Source: Kalaharituber pfeilii (Eukaryota > Ascomycota > Pezizomycetes > Pezizales > Pezizaceae). Taken from it: a stretch of 64,000 nt of DNA. The notes beneath the pieces are model-generated. The model was given only the letters and a program-made list of their open reading frames with translations, had not been told where the DNA came from and did no database searches. The DNA is taken from NCBI GenBank assembly GCA_015179045.1, contig WHUZ01000015.1, positions 372,001-436,000 of the forward strand, given 5' to 3'. Shown here one piece after another: positions 38,233 through 49,152 of the stretch. The position numbers and the translations under genes were made by a program. Each line of letters opens with the position of its first letter. Position 1 is the first letter of the stretch.

Positions 38233-39463
38233 AAGAAGAAGAAGAAGAAGAAGAAGAAGAAGAAGAAGAAGAAGAGTGACAGAAGGTGATACCAGATATT
38301 GCGGAGAAGCTGGAGGCGCTTGCGAAGGCGTTTGACGCGGAGTTGGAAGAGAAGGAGAAAGACTTGAAGTATGCGCGGACGTTACTGGAGGATACAGAGA
38401 AGGAGATGGCAGTGTTAGTGGATATGTATAGGGATTTGGAGAGGGCTTGCTGTTTGAATATTGGTGGGGTAGCGGGGGTGGCGGAAGATAGTGAAGGAGG
38501 GGGTGGGGAATCAGGGCAGGAGTTGCTAACAAAGGAAATTGAAAAGTTGAAGTCGAAGAGGAGTTGTTGTGTGCAGAGTTGCAGAGGGCAGTGGAGAGTA
38601 GGCAGAAGATTGAGTTGACGTTGTCAGTAGAGGAGATGGAGAGGATGGTCATGGCAAGGGGAGACGTAAAAGAGGGAGGGGAAATAAATGGGACAGTGGA
38701 GATGGATAGTATGGGCACTACAACGAACGGCAACGGATGGTATAGCTGCTCCTACTATGATCATCTGCAACTTTAAGTAACATTACTGCTACTTCTGTCC
38801 CCCCTCAACCACAACCACAAATAAACGGCATCACCGCCCTCACTGCAGCCGATCCCCATCAAGCAAGCGGACCTGCTGCCTCGGAACGACCGTCTCAACC
38901 CTCAGCCCTCTCAACATTCCTCACAATATTCTCCAAATCCCCAACAACCACCTTCCACCCAGCTTCCATTTCAACCCTTTACACTCCTCCCAATTCCCCC
39001 CTCCCTCAACCCAACCTCCACCCCATCCACTACCATCCATTGACGACTCCCTCTCGTCGGAACTCCACCCCGCCAAAATCATCTGCAAACTCTAACCCGA
39101 TCGCCACGAGATGGTGGATAAGATTGTATCTCTTTACGCCCGTTCATCTTCCACTGCCATCACCATCACCTCTACTAACCCATCCAGCACCACCTCCAAT
39201 AACCATCTCAATTCAAACCCCAACATCACCACTGCCACCACCAACATGCAGGATGGAAGTGGAAGCGGCAGCAACAGCAGAACGAAGTTCATGAGACAAC
39301 TGAATCTAAAATTGTGGCATATAGATGCCTTATTGCAAACTGTGTGAAGCTCGAGATGAGCCAGGTGGAGGAGATATTGCTGGAGTTGCTGAGGACGTTA
39401 GAAGGGAAGGAGGTCGAGGTGGGAGCTGCGGTTGGGGTTGTCAGTGGGGAGAGGGGGCGATAA
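37238..39463 (+). pseudogene. Fossil APSES transcription factor (Mbp1/Swi4 type), ankyrin region lost
   Basis: Mbp1/Swi4 factors drive G1/S transcription through an N-terminal APSES (KilA-N) DNA-binding domain, central ankyrin repeats and a C-terminal coiled coil. Here the ATG at 37238 opens a Gly/Ala-rich leader, then DATIYKAT, then, after a small deletion near 37415, RVPVYEF, and after a one-base insertion near 37449, [17 protein letters not shown] and [16 protein letters not shown]. The codon after GGYGKY is TAA (37606-37608). An intron of about 199 bp follows (37610-37808), then AWVPLERGQEIAKLYNVEDI, another indel near 37873, and FDFRPSTESPPL with KHVTAASSKPRP. After a GTAAGT donor at 38000 the ankyrin block is absent. 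A 24-unit AAG run leads into coiled coil (IAEKLEALAKAFDAELEEKE) and the family C-terminus (EMSQVEEILLELLRTLEGKE), ending at 39463. Retained introns show a DNA-level copy, not a retrocopy. Confidence 0.85.
38203..38274 (+). repeat. (AAG)24 trinucleotide repeat
   Basis: Twenty-four uninterrupted AAG units lie inside the APSES pseudogene, exactly where the ankyrin-repeat coding part should be. In one plus frame they would read as Glu and in another as Lys. Confidence 0.97.
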
Positions 39464-39517
39464 TGTGTGTATATGTATATGTGTGTGATAACGTTTTCTT
39501 TTCATTTTTTTTCTTTT

Positions 39518-39552
<35 letters not shown>

Positions 39553-41847
39553 CCATTTTTTTTCAGGGGAGATTTAATGAATATATCCATTCTACCTATT
39601 TTCACCTTCATTGACCTTTTTCTTTTCTTTTTCCTTTTACACGCAACTTAGGTTTATTTTATTGCGTTATTGGCTCTAGGGGGGTTGATTTGACGGAGGA
39701 GAATTTTGTGGACGTTACGATTGAAATGGATTGAAGTGGCCTACAATACCTACTTGGTTTTTTGTTTTTTTAGATGTGTGTGTTTATATTTTATGCTCTT
39801 GTTTTGCATATGAAAGTGTATGAAATCCCAATGAATGGCACACGAGAAATTTTCGTGAAAAGATTTATTTGGAATTAGCTAGAAAGCTGTGCGTTAACGT
39901 AACGTAGTGTGATAAGTATACAACTGGGAGAGACTTCCCTACCCTACCTAAAGACAATGTTTTTGTTCAAAAATAAGGCAAGAGAGAGGATATTCAGGCT
40001 TAAACTACGCTCATTACTGGCTTGGGCAGTTCATTTCGTGATATCATACTCGCTTAACATCTGCTGCTTCTAGGTCAAAGCTCTTAGATAAATAGCTAAA
40101 AGGATTCTGTTGCTATTGACATTTTTTTTTTTTTTTTACAATTTATTTATTTATTCAAGTATTTAATTCTCGGTTCAGGGACTGAGGGTATCTACAGTTG
40201 TTCGCTGCTATTGCTTATTACCACCATTACTTACGAGCATGTCACGTTTCCGTCGACATGAGCTTTAGCCTTTATCTCCAAGCTCAAAATCACACAACGG
40301 ATACCAGGAGTCATGATGATTCCACAGAAGTTGTGTAGTCTTCCATTCTGAGCCGAGCAAGAGATCAAATGCCACATGCTCTTCAAAGGGCCTTTATTGT
40401 CCGCTACTGGATTTCTGATCAGATTGTTCTTTTATGGGCACTGGCTCAAGACAGCCCTAGCCAATATATGATCCGTGTTAACAATCTCTTAAATATAAAG
40501 CTTTGAGTAATTGAAATTCACTATTATTACCGTAGTACGTTGTATGGATAGTACGGCGCTATAAGGTATGCACTCTAAACAGTCCATGCTCTACTTGTCT
40601 ATCTTTACAGCCAGTCGCTGTCAGCTAGACTTTTGAGCGAATCAAAAATAAGACTTGATTGATATATCAAATATACCTGAAGGGTGAATATAAATAGATT
40701 CAATATATGAAGAATCCCTACAGCAAGTATTCTATAATACGAGAGAGTCTGGGTACGAGAATATAATACGAGCATTGAAGATGAAGCAAGGGGGAAGGAA
40801 TAGCTATGGAATTAGTTGTCTATATAATGTGATAATGTCAATAAGTTTAAGGGGCCGTACGGCAGGTAAAGTGCTACATATGATGTACATACTCTACTAT
40901 TGGCCATTCTACTATAGGCCCAGATTTTCTCTTCATTGATGATCAAGGTTAAGTTCATCAGTCCTGTGTCCATGCCCTTTTACCGCCAAGCCTCATATAC
41001 ATGACATGAACCCGAGCTCATTACGAACTATGCACCTTCTCTACATCTACTAATGAGTTGTTGTAATACTCAAAAGTATCCTTTCTTATAATATTAAGAC
41101 CTAGGAGATGACTTTACAAGAGTTAGATTATAGTTTCTCTGCTTTATCCAGAAAGGGATATCATCTAATAGTAAGCCAAGTTACCAGACTGTATAGGCCT
41201 AAATAACATATCGAATAGATTTCTATATGTCTCTACCGGTAGTTACTCTATATGTAATTTAAATCAATTGAATACTTCTATCAATTATGGGAGATCATTT
41301 TTGGTATTACCGAAAAGTGTCACATATCTCAGTAGTGTCTCATATCTCCGTTGGATGCGTTATCAACTATATATCTAGCGGTTGCATTGATACCCCTACA
41401 ACTTCTCCAATTTTGAACCAGGAGTAATATAAGTTTTGAAAGTAAAAATCTGGCTATGCTGATAGTTGTAAGCTATCTTATAGGGTCTTTCTGGACGGCG
41501 GAAGTGATGGCATGGCTTTGAAGTTGCGGGTAGCTTTTGATAATGGCAGCTGAGGCAACCTCTGAAATTCAGACTCTTGACAAGAATGCAATCCCTGCCT
41601 TATCTAGAAGAGGTACCATTACTGATTCCAATAGCATCAACAACATATGTACAATACATCTATATAACTTCAGACTGTTTTTGGAATAGCTGCTCAACAA
41701 TTGGCTGGGCAGTCTACTTCAAACAAGATGTTACGGGCTCACCGCAACCGTAGGCGGGCGGTCGGTGGATGCACATATGCGACGCAGGCGATATGCGACA
41801 GCGACGCCGAGTGCTATATGAGCTACGCAGGGGACTAGCGAGCATCG
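39464..41847. other. AT-rich intergenic with a poly-T run
   Basis: No gene is supported in 2.4 kb. A T run of 33 bases lies at 39520-39552 just past the APSES pseudogene, and a shorter one near 40123-40137. The stretch is AT-rich with stops in all frames. From about 41740 to 41870 it is more GC-rich (cgacgcaggcgatatgcgac) for no visible reason. Confidence 0.6.
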
Positions 41848-43363
41848 CTAGTCAAGGCCTGGCGGACGGTAACTCTCTGCGTTTACCACCTCCGTTACAC
41901 TAAGAACCAACCAGCCACGGATGCTGTAGAGCTTGCACTGCTGGCATACCCATCCTATTTTGCTCACAAAGTCCAATCCATGATGGGCATTACCTACAAG
42001 GCTCAAATACTGTTGAAGCATCTCATGTACCATCAACATGTCAACTTTTTTTATGCAAATTTCATCTTCAAATTCAATTGGCCAATGATGTAATATAAAA
42101 TGCACTTTCCCTCTCGCCCAGCATGTTCCAGGTCAATTATGCGAACATTTCCATCATTTTCTTTAATGATGTTTTGCCACCGTAAGTCGCGATGGACGTA
42201 GCCGAGTGTATGGAGAAATACAAGGCCATTTAATATATCCCGCATAGTATGCTTGAGTTGCATGGAGTTCTCTGGATTTGCACGAAGCCCAATTGATGTG
42301 AGATACAAATATATGTGAGTTTGTTTGAAGAGAGGCTGGCGCAAGAGATTGATAACATTTTTCGGCCTGTTTTCCCAAAATGCGTGATAAAGTGCAGTAA
42401 ATTCTGCGTGTTCTACGTACTCCCAGGACGCAGGGATGCGCTTCACTACATGTGTAGGATAAATTGTTATCTAAGTAGAACGGGGTTTGTTTAGAATGAG
42501 ATTTCATAGAAGGACTTGGTGGGTCTGACCTGGACATCTCGAGACCGCTCCATGGACCAAAACAGGCGTAGCCTGTCACTTGGTAAACGATCGACCAAGC
42601 TGTAGAGCAATCGAAACGTATTGATGATGACTTGCAAAACATGTAGTCGAGATGTCATGTACGCCATATTGAACGAATCTGGAAAAAGCGCTAGACACTT
42701 TCGACCTGGGGTTAACAAGTAAGCTAATTTGAAATGTTAGTTGATCTAGCCATGCAAAACCAACCAAAGAGATCATGGTCTATACTTGACCCTGGCCCCT
42801 CCAGTCGCATAACCGAAGACGAATAACGATGGTAATTGTCCATAGAATATGGTACTCCAATCTCTGAACTTTTCTATGAGTTCAGTACGAGCTTCAACCA
42901 AACCGCGGGGAAACCGCTTTTCTTCCCCTCTCAGAACAAGTACTCCTTACAGATAACATAGAGAATCAGGCCTTGCGAGCTCTTTGACGGTGCCACTTTT
43001 GTATTCATCCACCAAATTTTTCTTAAATTCGAGCCCCATCTTTCTAGTATGCAAGGAAGGAAAATAGAGAAGATAGCGAATTATATCATCCTAGAGTCCA
43101 CGAAAATCATCCTTCGAAGCTTCAGGGTCAACAAAGAAATCTCTCTCTTGTCGAAATATGGTAGAAAGTATGAATAACAAAGGTGCAAAGGTAATCAAGT
43201 CACTAGGAACTAGGTAGGGATGCTCGGCCAAGATTTCTGAAGAAGTATCAATAGGACAAGGGAGCTTGGCATTGAGTGGTGTCCGCAACAGCTCTGAGAC
43301 AGCTCGCACGTTTGACAAGTTTGGAACATTGGGAAACTTGTCAGTGGCGGTTTCAGAGGTCAT
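41848..43363 (-). pseudogene. Broken kinase-like gene (Crinkler-type kinase domain?)
   Basis: In one minus frame an ATG at 43363 opens a protein containing KFPNVPNLSNVRAVSEL, FKKNLVDEYKSGTVKEL, LVEARTELIEKFRDW and SLFVFGYATGG, but with TAG at 43093-43091 and TAA at 42949-42947. After an unresolved junction it continues with RKCLALFPDSFNMAYM, then over a 59-bp intron (42529-42471) into ITIYPTHVVKRIPASWEYVE. The kinase catalytic loop is GYVHRDLRWQN, followed by RIIDLEHAG where a typical kinase has DFG. A one-base shift near 42110 then leads to VHFILHHWPIEFEDE and a C-terminus at 41848. The HRDLRW loop with ID(F/L)E is typical, as I recall, of divergent kinase domains in fungal Crinkler-like (CRN) proteins; that placement is inference. 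Both stops would come from Gln codons by single C-to-T changes. The gene is dead or badly damaged as it stands. Confidence 0.65.
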
Positions 43364-43371
43364 ATAGAGTA

Positions 43372-44072
43372 CAGTCTACCCTTGCTATAACGAAAACCAA
43401 AAATCTGGCACTTTTTTTTCGTTATAGCAAGGTTTCGTTATAGAATATTGTGGCAAGATTAGTCATGTCCTTGGCAGCTGAATTTAGAAGCCCGAGTAAC
43501 TCCGTACCTCAGGAGTTTATGGCAAGAGATTTCAACTCTGTGATTTTCCTCCTTATGGAAATAACCGGAGTAGGAAAAAATGAGAGTACAAAATTGAGAG
43601 TACAGAAGTATTGATCAGGTACTATGCAGATGCAAAAATCAATCATGTTGTTGAAGCAAAATTACCTACAAAGCCGAACCTCAGGCTAGAAAAGCAGCAA
43701 CTATGCAAAAAGAAGACTGGAGCTGCAAAAACAAAAAGAAACCCTAGACGCAGTTCGAAAGCATTTCACAATGAATCCGGTACGAGTACATACAATCCAA
43801 GCACACCGCCAAAACTAACTAGAGAGTTTCTAGTTGTGCAATTGGGTGGTTCTTAATTAGTCATGCATTCCACTAGCCATTTTTCGTTATAGCAAGAATT
43901 ATTTGTATGCAGACAGAAATAACTTTCACTCAGACTAATTTTCGTTTCGTTATTTGGTGGATTTTCGTTATAGCAGGAGCTGTTTGAGTGCGAACGGAAT
44001 AATGGCTCCGTTCAATTTTCGGTATAGCAAGGTTTTCGCTATAGCGAGTTTCGTTATAGCAAGGGCAGACTG
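43372..44072. mobile_element. Non-autonomous pogo/Fot1-like DNA transposon, 701 bp
   Basis: The left end CAGTCTACCCTTGCTATAAC and the reverse complement of the right end, CAGTCTGCCCTTGCTATAAC, match except for one base over about 25 bp (both continue into gaaa). The element is flanked on both sides by TA (43370-43371 and 44073-44074), the target duplication of Tc1/mariner/pogo elements, and CAGT ends fit pogo/Fot1/Tigger families. Inside, the word tttcgttatagca recurs near both ends (about 43424, 43882, 43962, 44049, with variants at 44019 and 44034). An 81-codon basic frame at 43611-43856 is too short for a transposase and could be a remnant or chance. The insertion lies 7 bp upstream of the ATG used for the kinase-like pseudogene and so separates it from any promoter. 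Confidence 0.9.
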
Positions 44073-44074
44073 TA

Positions 44075-47000
44075 GTATAGCCGAGGTTGTTGAAGCTCAA
44101 GCATGGCCGCTTGTTTGGGGGTTCTATGTTGGACAGTTAGAACACTCGGGATAGATGCATGAATCCAAAAGTTCGGATTCATCTTCGAAGGGGGGTAAAT
44201 TCACGCTAATCGGGTGGAAGGCCTACCTGTAGCTGGTACTTGAATTAGAGCTTGAACGTAATTCTTATCGGTCGCTGAAATATATGAGTCCAAGGACATC
44301 ATTGGTCGCAAATAGTTTTCTGTTGTACAAAGGTTATTTAGAGCTTCCTGAGATTTGTTAGAGTAGATGAACTAGCACTATTAATGGAAAACTTTGCCTC
44401 AGCCAAATTAGGAACCAGATCACCAAGTTGAGTCAATGGAATGCTGACACTATATGCCTTGAGATCATCAGGTCCACATTTTATCTTCCGACGTTTATGG
44501 ATGGCATCGAGAAGAGCCTGAACAGGTTCTGTTGGAAATAATTAAGTCCGAAATAGCCAAGAACGAACTAGGACAAAAATGGACTCCTGTGGTGACAGTC
44601 CATAAATGGACAGTTGTGGATAATAGACCGGAAGGCAGAGGGCAGGAAAAGCGAGTAGAAAGCTGTTCGTCAAAAGAAGGTATAAAAAGATGGAGATTTC
44701 GTCCATAGAATGTAGATAGATCAGTGTGCTCCCAAGTAACGGAGAGAGCGAATATACTTTTTTCTTCCACATCTTTAGAGGTTCATCGGGGGAAACCTGA
44801 ATCACAATAATACATGTCGATACTCGGGGCCAGCAATAATGTAATTGATGCAGGGCATCAGGGAGGAAGGGGGGAGGGGGCGGGTTAAGAGAGAAATGGA
44901 TTGTCTGGAGGATGCCTTATAGTGTATGCCAAGCGTTTAGACCAGGGCTACTTAGTAATTTATGGATACCCTGTAAATATACATGCCACTTCCGGTCTAG
45001 GAAGTCAAGTTCAAGCCACTTTAGTCCGAGCCAACAGTTACTTTAACAAGAGACATCAGGTTAATTTATGGAACTCCACAATCTTAAGGTCAAGTGCAAT
45101 GACGTTATTCAGCGGAAATTCACGCAGGAACGTGGAACGCGTGCATGATCGGATGTTACTCCGACGATCAGTTTCCAATCTCATGTAAGTTCTTCGATCT
45201 ACACTTATGAAATTGTCTTCAATAGACATATGGGCCAATTACCAGCACGACAGTCTGAAGCCAGGGGCAACTCCCATCCTCTCCAAGCTATCATCCTGAT
45301 AATTCTGACGGTAGCTAAGACGAGCTCAATTGGCCATCTCCCCCAACACTACTTCATGATTCGAAAACTCACAATTCAGACAAGAACAGCGTGCAATTAA
45401 TAATATACTTTCAAGAGCAGAACAGTCGGATAATGCAGTCAGTTCAGCGGAAAAAAGAGCAAAATCGAACTCACATAGCCACTCGCTACAATGCTCGTGT
45501 TTTCGCTACCTCCTCTTCATGTTTGAGAGCTCGTCGGTATCAATATTCCAAAAGAAGGTCGGAGTACGGTTGACAATCGATGCCTCCTTTGTCTCGTGAT
45601 GAACGAAACAAAAATGTCGTATCTAAAGCTGACGTCATCCCCGTCACATTACGACGACAGACGCACGAGAAGTTGACAAGTACACTTCTTCAACTGGCCC
45701 ACAGAATGGAATATAACCTCTGCAGAGCGATCCGGAGGCCCCGAGAACGTTATGGATGCAGACTTGTCAGCACTCGTATGAAACATGAAAGGAGATTAAG
45801 AATTCTGACGAGTTCCGCAAGGTCACACGCCCATAGAAACGCCTCACGGGTTGACGGACGTCAAATATATTTAAAATACTGAATCCGGGGCCTTGAGAAT
45901 CATAACTCAATGTCCTCATAAAAAATGGTTACCCGAACCTGCAAAGCGCTTGACAATCCGCCGCAGGCCAGAAAACCAAGCTCTCCTCGAACCAGCAAAT
46001 CTCTTGTACCGCCCGAAAACCCATTGCAGTAAAGACGTTCACGCTCAGCACCTCCTCATAGTTTCCGTCACCTAATCGATGAATGGCAGCAGAGGATATA
46101 TTCTTCACAAATGTAACACTAACACAGATGGAAGATGCAACGTCTAGCCACTTACAATTAAATCCTACAGTTTAACCAACTGGTCCCGAAAGACCCCACA
46201 GCAAATCTATTCCATTTACCAGGATCACAAGCTCAAATATGTGCCTCAGGAACTGGCTGATTACATCCAGGGTATCATTGAGATTGTGTTAATATTCTGC
46301 TTTCGCGACTCATGGCCTCGTCGTGCAACGAACTCGAACGAGGAGACTTTCAACGCATGCAATTCAACGTCCTCATAGAGCGCACAACGCTGGGATTGAG
46401 TATCACCGTTACTAGGATCAAGATGTAGTTGTCCCGTTGCTCTCGTGTCAATATGCCGTCAAAAGGAGTCGTCTGGGGAGAAGGTGAAAGGGTCGAGACC
46501 ATTTATCAACTGTATGACAAAGCGGTCACCGTGGCATCAAAAGCACCTATGACAAAGTTGTGCTGAGGTTCTAGTGGAAAACACAGAGCAAGTGGTAGCT
46601 GAAAAAGAGATCCAGGACAGTGAAAAGCAATGAGGATGGTAATGGAGGTAAGTGATTTAACATCCAACTTTAAATAAGGAAGCTTAGTAACCAACGTAAT
46701 GCAACTTGTAGTCAAAGAGAAAAAACAAGAGCAAGGAAACTGAAAGAGAACGCACTTGAAGAAGTGGAGCAACTTAGAAAAGAGAAGGAAAATCAAAGGT
46801 TTTGGGATGAATCAGATCCTGATATAGAGTGGATTGATCAAGAGGGGGAGGATAGGCCTACACAATCAGTTGATGATTCAATTGCTAGTAATAGTGATCA
46901 ATGGTTTGAGCCTCCTAAGTATGTATAGGATGCCCAGACTCATGAGAAGGACGAATGAGGAGCTGAGGGAAGCTGGATAGAAATATCATGTCGAATAGTG

Positions 47001-47611
47001 ATTGGAGACAAAGATTACCCCAAAGAAAGATTGCTGGTGTTAAGAGAGGAAGAAAAGGTAAGAAGGCGAGCTGAGAGATGGAGGAGGTGGAGAAAGCAAT
47101 CAAGCGAGCACTCGTTCTGGACGGAGTGAAGGTGACAGGAGACAAGGCGATAAAGTTCATGTTCGAGGGTTTGCGACCAGCACCGTACTCAAAAATAGCA
47201 AACCCACCATGGTACATGGTACTCTGAATCGCTTTTCTCAACAAAACACGTTGAAAAAGTCTCAGCTGAGCTTTTAGTATTGCAATCATTTCTGACTGAT
47301 ACCGCACTACTCATCAATTTCCTTACGTCAAGCGGTTCGTTAAGCTTCCTCCGCCAATCATACTTATAGACCTGGTCCCGTCTAAATCCCTCTGAACTCA
47401 CCCACACGCTTAGGCCCTCGGCTAGTCATTCTCGATGCACCTTGCTGTCGTGAGCCTGTAATTGAACAGGTTTTGAGTCCGGTTAGCCACTGAAGCTACT
47501 TACACCGCGATATACTTGAATACTCTATACTTTATGCTATACCTGACGTTTTATATTCCATACCCTTGACTGCTCTCACACACACACACACTCGCCTCTG
47601 TAACCCTACTA
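44075..47611. other. Decayed region, probable mobile-element remnants
   Basis: No intact gene is present. Two neighbouring plus-strand frames at 45391-45882 are basic and protein-like (SKADVIPVTLRRQTHEKLTS) but interrupted, and a plus frame near 46730-46925 reads ENALEEVEQLRKEKENQRFW and DPDIEWIDQEGEDRPTQ before a stop. These look like remains of a transposon or a duplicated gene whose family I cannot name. A short CA run lies at about 47578-47594 just before the copia gag frame. Confidence 0.4.
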
Positions 47612-48269
47612 TGGACAAACGACTGCTGCGAAATACGACCACTCAGCCTCGTCAGCGTCGCACTCAGCCTGAACTTATTCTAGCAATGGCTCTCACAACC
47701 TCTACCGATTACCTTACCACGAGCCTGGGGCTTGTCCGAAACTAAACAAGAGCACCTTTCCTACATGACATAATGCCATGAAATATATCTTGATTAGCTA
47801 TAATACATGGTCAATAGTATGTGGAGGTGAGGAAGAGCCTGAAGCTAATAATACCCAGAGGGGCAGAGAGGAAAATAAGGACTTCCATAGCAGAGCAAAT
47901 AAAGCTCTTTCGCTTATCCATCGTTCCCTGACTCCAGCTATCCAGTCCTACATATGGGGTATTACTAACCTGACTGAAATGTGGAACACGCTTCAGCAAC
48001 AAATGGATATTGTCCAAAATGAATCCGGATCATATTTACGAGGCAAATTTCAGCATGAGCCGTATCGACCACAGGAGAGTATTGACCAATATATCAGCCA
48101 CATCCTCTCCTATCAAGAAACACTGGCCAATACAAGACAACAACAAAGTGACGAAGACATCATTACCAAACTACTCACTGCCTTACTGTCCTCCTTTCAT
48201 ACTATTCGAGACATACTATTCGAGAAATCATATTCAATCAACCCAGTCATACCATTATTACTCGTGTGA
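47612..48269 (+). mobile_element. Copia retrotransposon gag fragment
   Basis: A plus frame open to 48269 encodes a piece typical of Ty1/copia Gag (UBN2-type): ALSLIHRSLTPAIQSYIWG, EMWNTLQQQMDIVQNE, QESIDQYISHILSYQETL and DEDIITKLLTALLSSFHTI. Gag of this class packages element RNA. The frame is uninterrupted from about 47778, but the zinc knuckle, protease, integrase and most reverse transcriptase that should follow are missing; Helitron sequence follows instead. No long terminal repeat was identified. An ATG at 47612 upstream may be the old start, in a frame broken before 47778. Confidence 0.85.
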
Positions 48270-48389
48270 CCACGAAGAACGAGAATTGCCCAAAGGGCAC
48301 AATCCTCTTCTACTACAGCGCCCACTGACTCCAACTCCATTTCCCAATCACAAGCACCAGCTGCCATGCCCCGAGCATTTATATCGACT

Positions 48390-49070
48390 TCTTCAGAATG
48401 GCAGATGTTAGATTTGGGTTCGATGGATATCGAATGTCCACGATGCGGGGCTTTACATTGGAAGGCGGAAAGCTCTCAGCGGTCTACGGTTCGACCATTA
48501 CAGTTCATGGCATGTGAAGAGGGGGTATCTGTCTAGAGCCTTTGAGATAGTTGTCACCTCTTCTTCATGCATTGTTTAATGGGTCTGATGACTTGGCAGA
48601 GGCTTTTCACAAGAATATCCACAAGCACAATACTGCGTTAGCATTTACATCAATCAAGTATAAACCTGACCCCTGTCTTGAAGCTTTGCCACATGGTATC
48701 GAATGTTTTTAGATCCACATCGAACTTTATCATCTTCAAAGCTCTTTAAATCTAATTACTCAACCTACCGCAGTTCCACAGTATACACAGTTATACTTTA
48801 TGATCCTGAGTATGCTGCTCATTTGCAGGACCAGCAGCAAGAAGCACTTGATATGAACCTCTTATAGCAGTTATTCGAAGAGTTAAGAAATGTCAATCCC
48901 TTCTATCCCATGTATCTGACTGCAAAGGAGCGTTTGGATCGATCCTCTCAAGGTAATCAAGAGGTAAGAGTGATCAATCCGCACATGCGGTTGATGTGGA
49001 AACAGGTGCAGATAAACGCACTCTCTAGAAAACTTTGACAACCGAGCAGAGATAACTCTGTCCTCGATTT
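48390..49070 (+). mobile_element. Helitron N-terminal part, interrupted
   Basis: Read with frame changes, this stretch encodes the N-terminal zone of a fungal Helitron Rep-helicase protein: IECPRCGALHWKAESS (zinc-finger-like), LLHALFNGSDDLAEAFHKN, HNTALAFTSIKYKPDP, AVPQYTQLY and QQLFEELRNVNPFYPMYLTA. Frameshifts and stops, including a TAG in front of CAGTTA near 48866, show it is dead. It directly follows the copia gag fragment and precedes the copia RT fragment; the next Helitron segment appears only at about 50765. Confidence 0.82.
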
Positions 49071-49152
49071 ACGCATCCCTTACATCATCAATTAATAACC
49101 TATAGCAACCACTGAGCTGCTACAGGTGAGAATGATGTAAAGTGCCTTAATT

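Noticed and set aside
38170..38733. Minus frame of 187 codons with a poly-Leu tail
   Set aside because: It is the reverse of the AAG repeat and the coiled-coil part of the APSES fossil.
41728..41880. TGTTAC at 41728 as the start of a long terminal repeat
   Set aside because: No matching second copy or CA-ended partner was found near the copia fragments.
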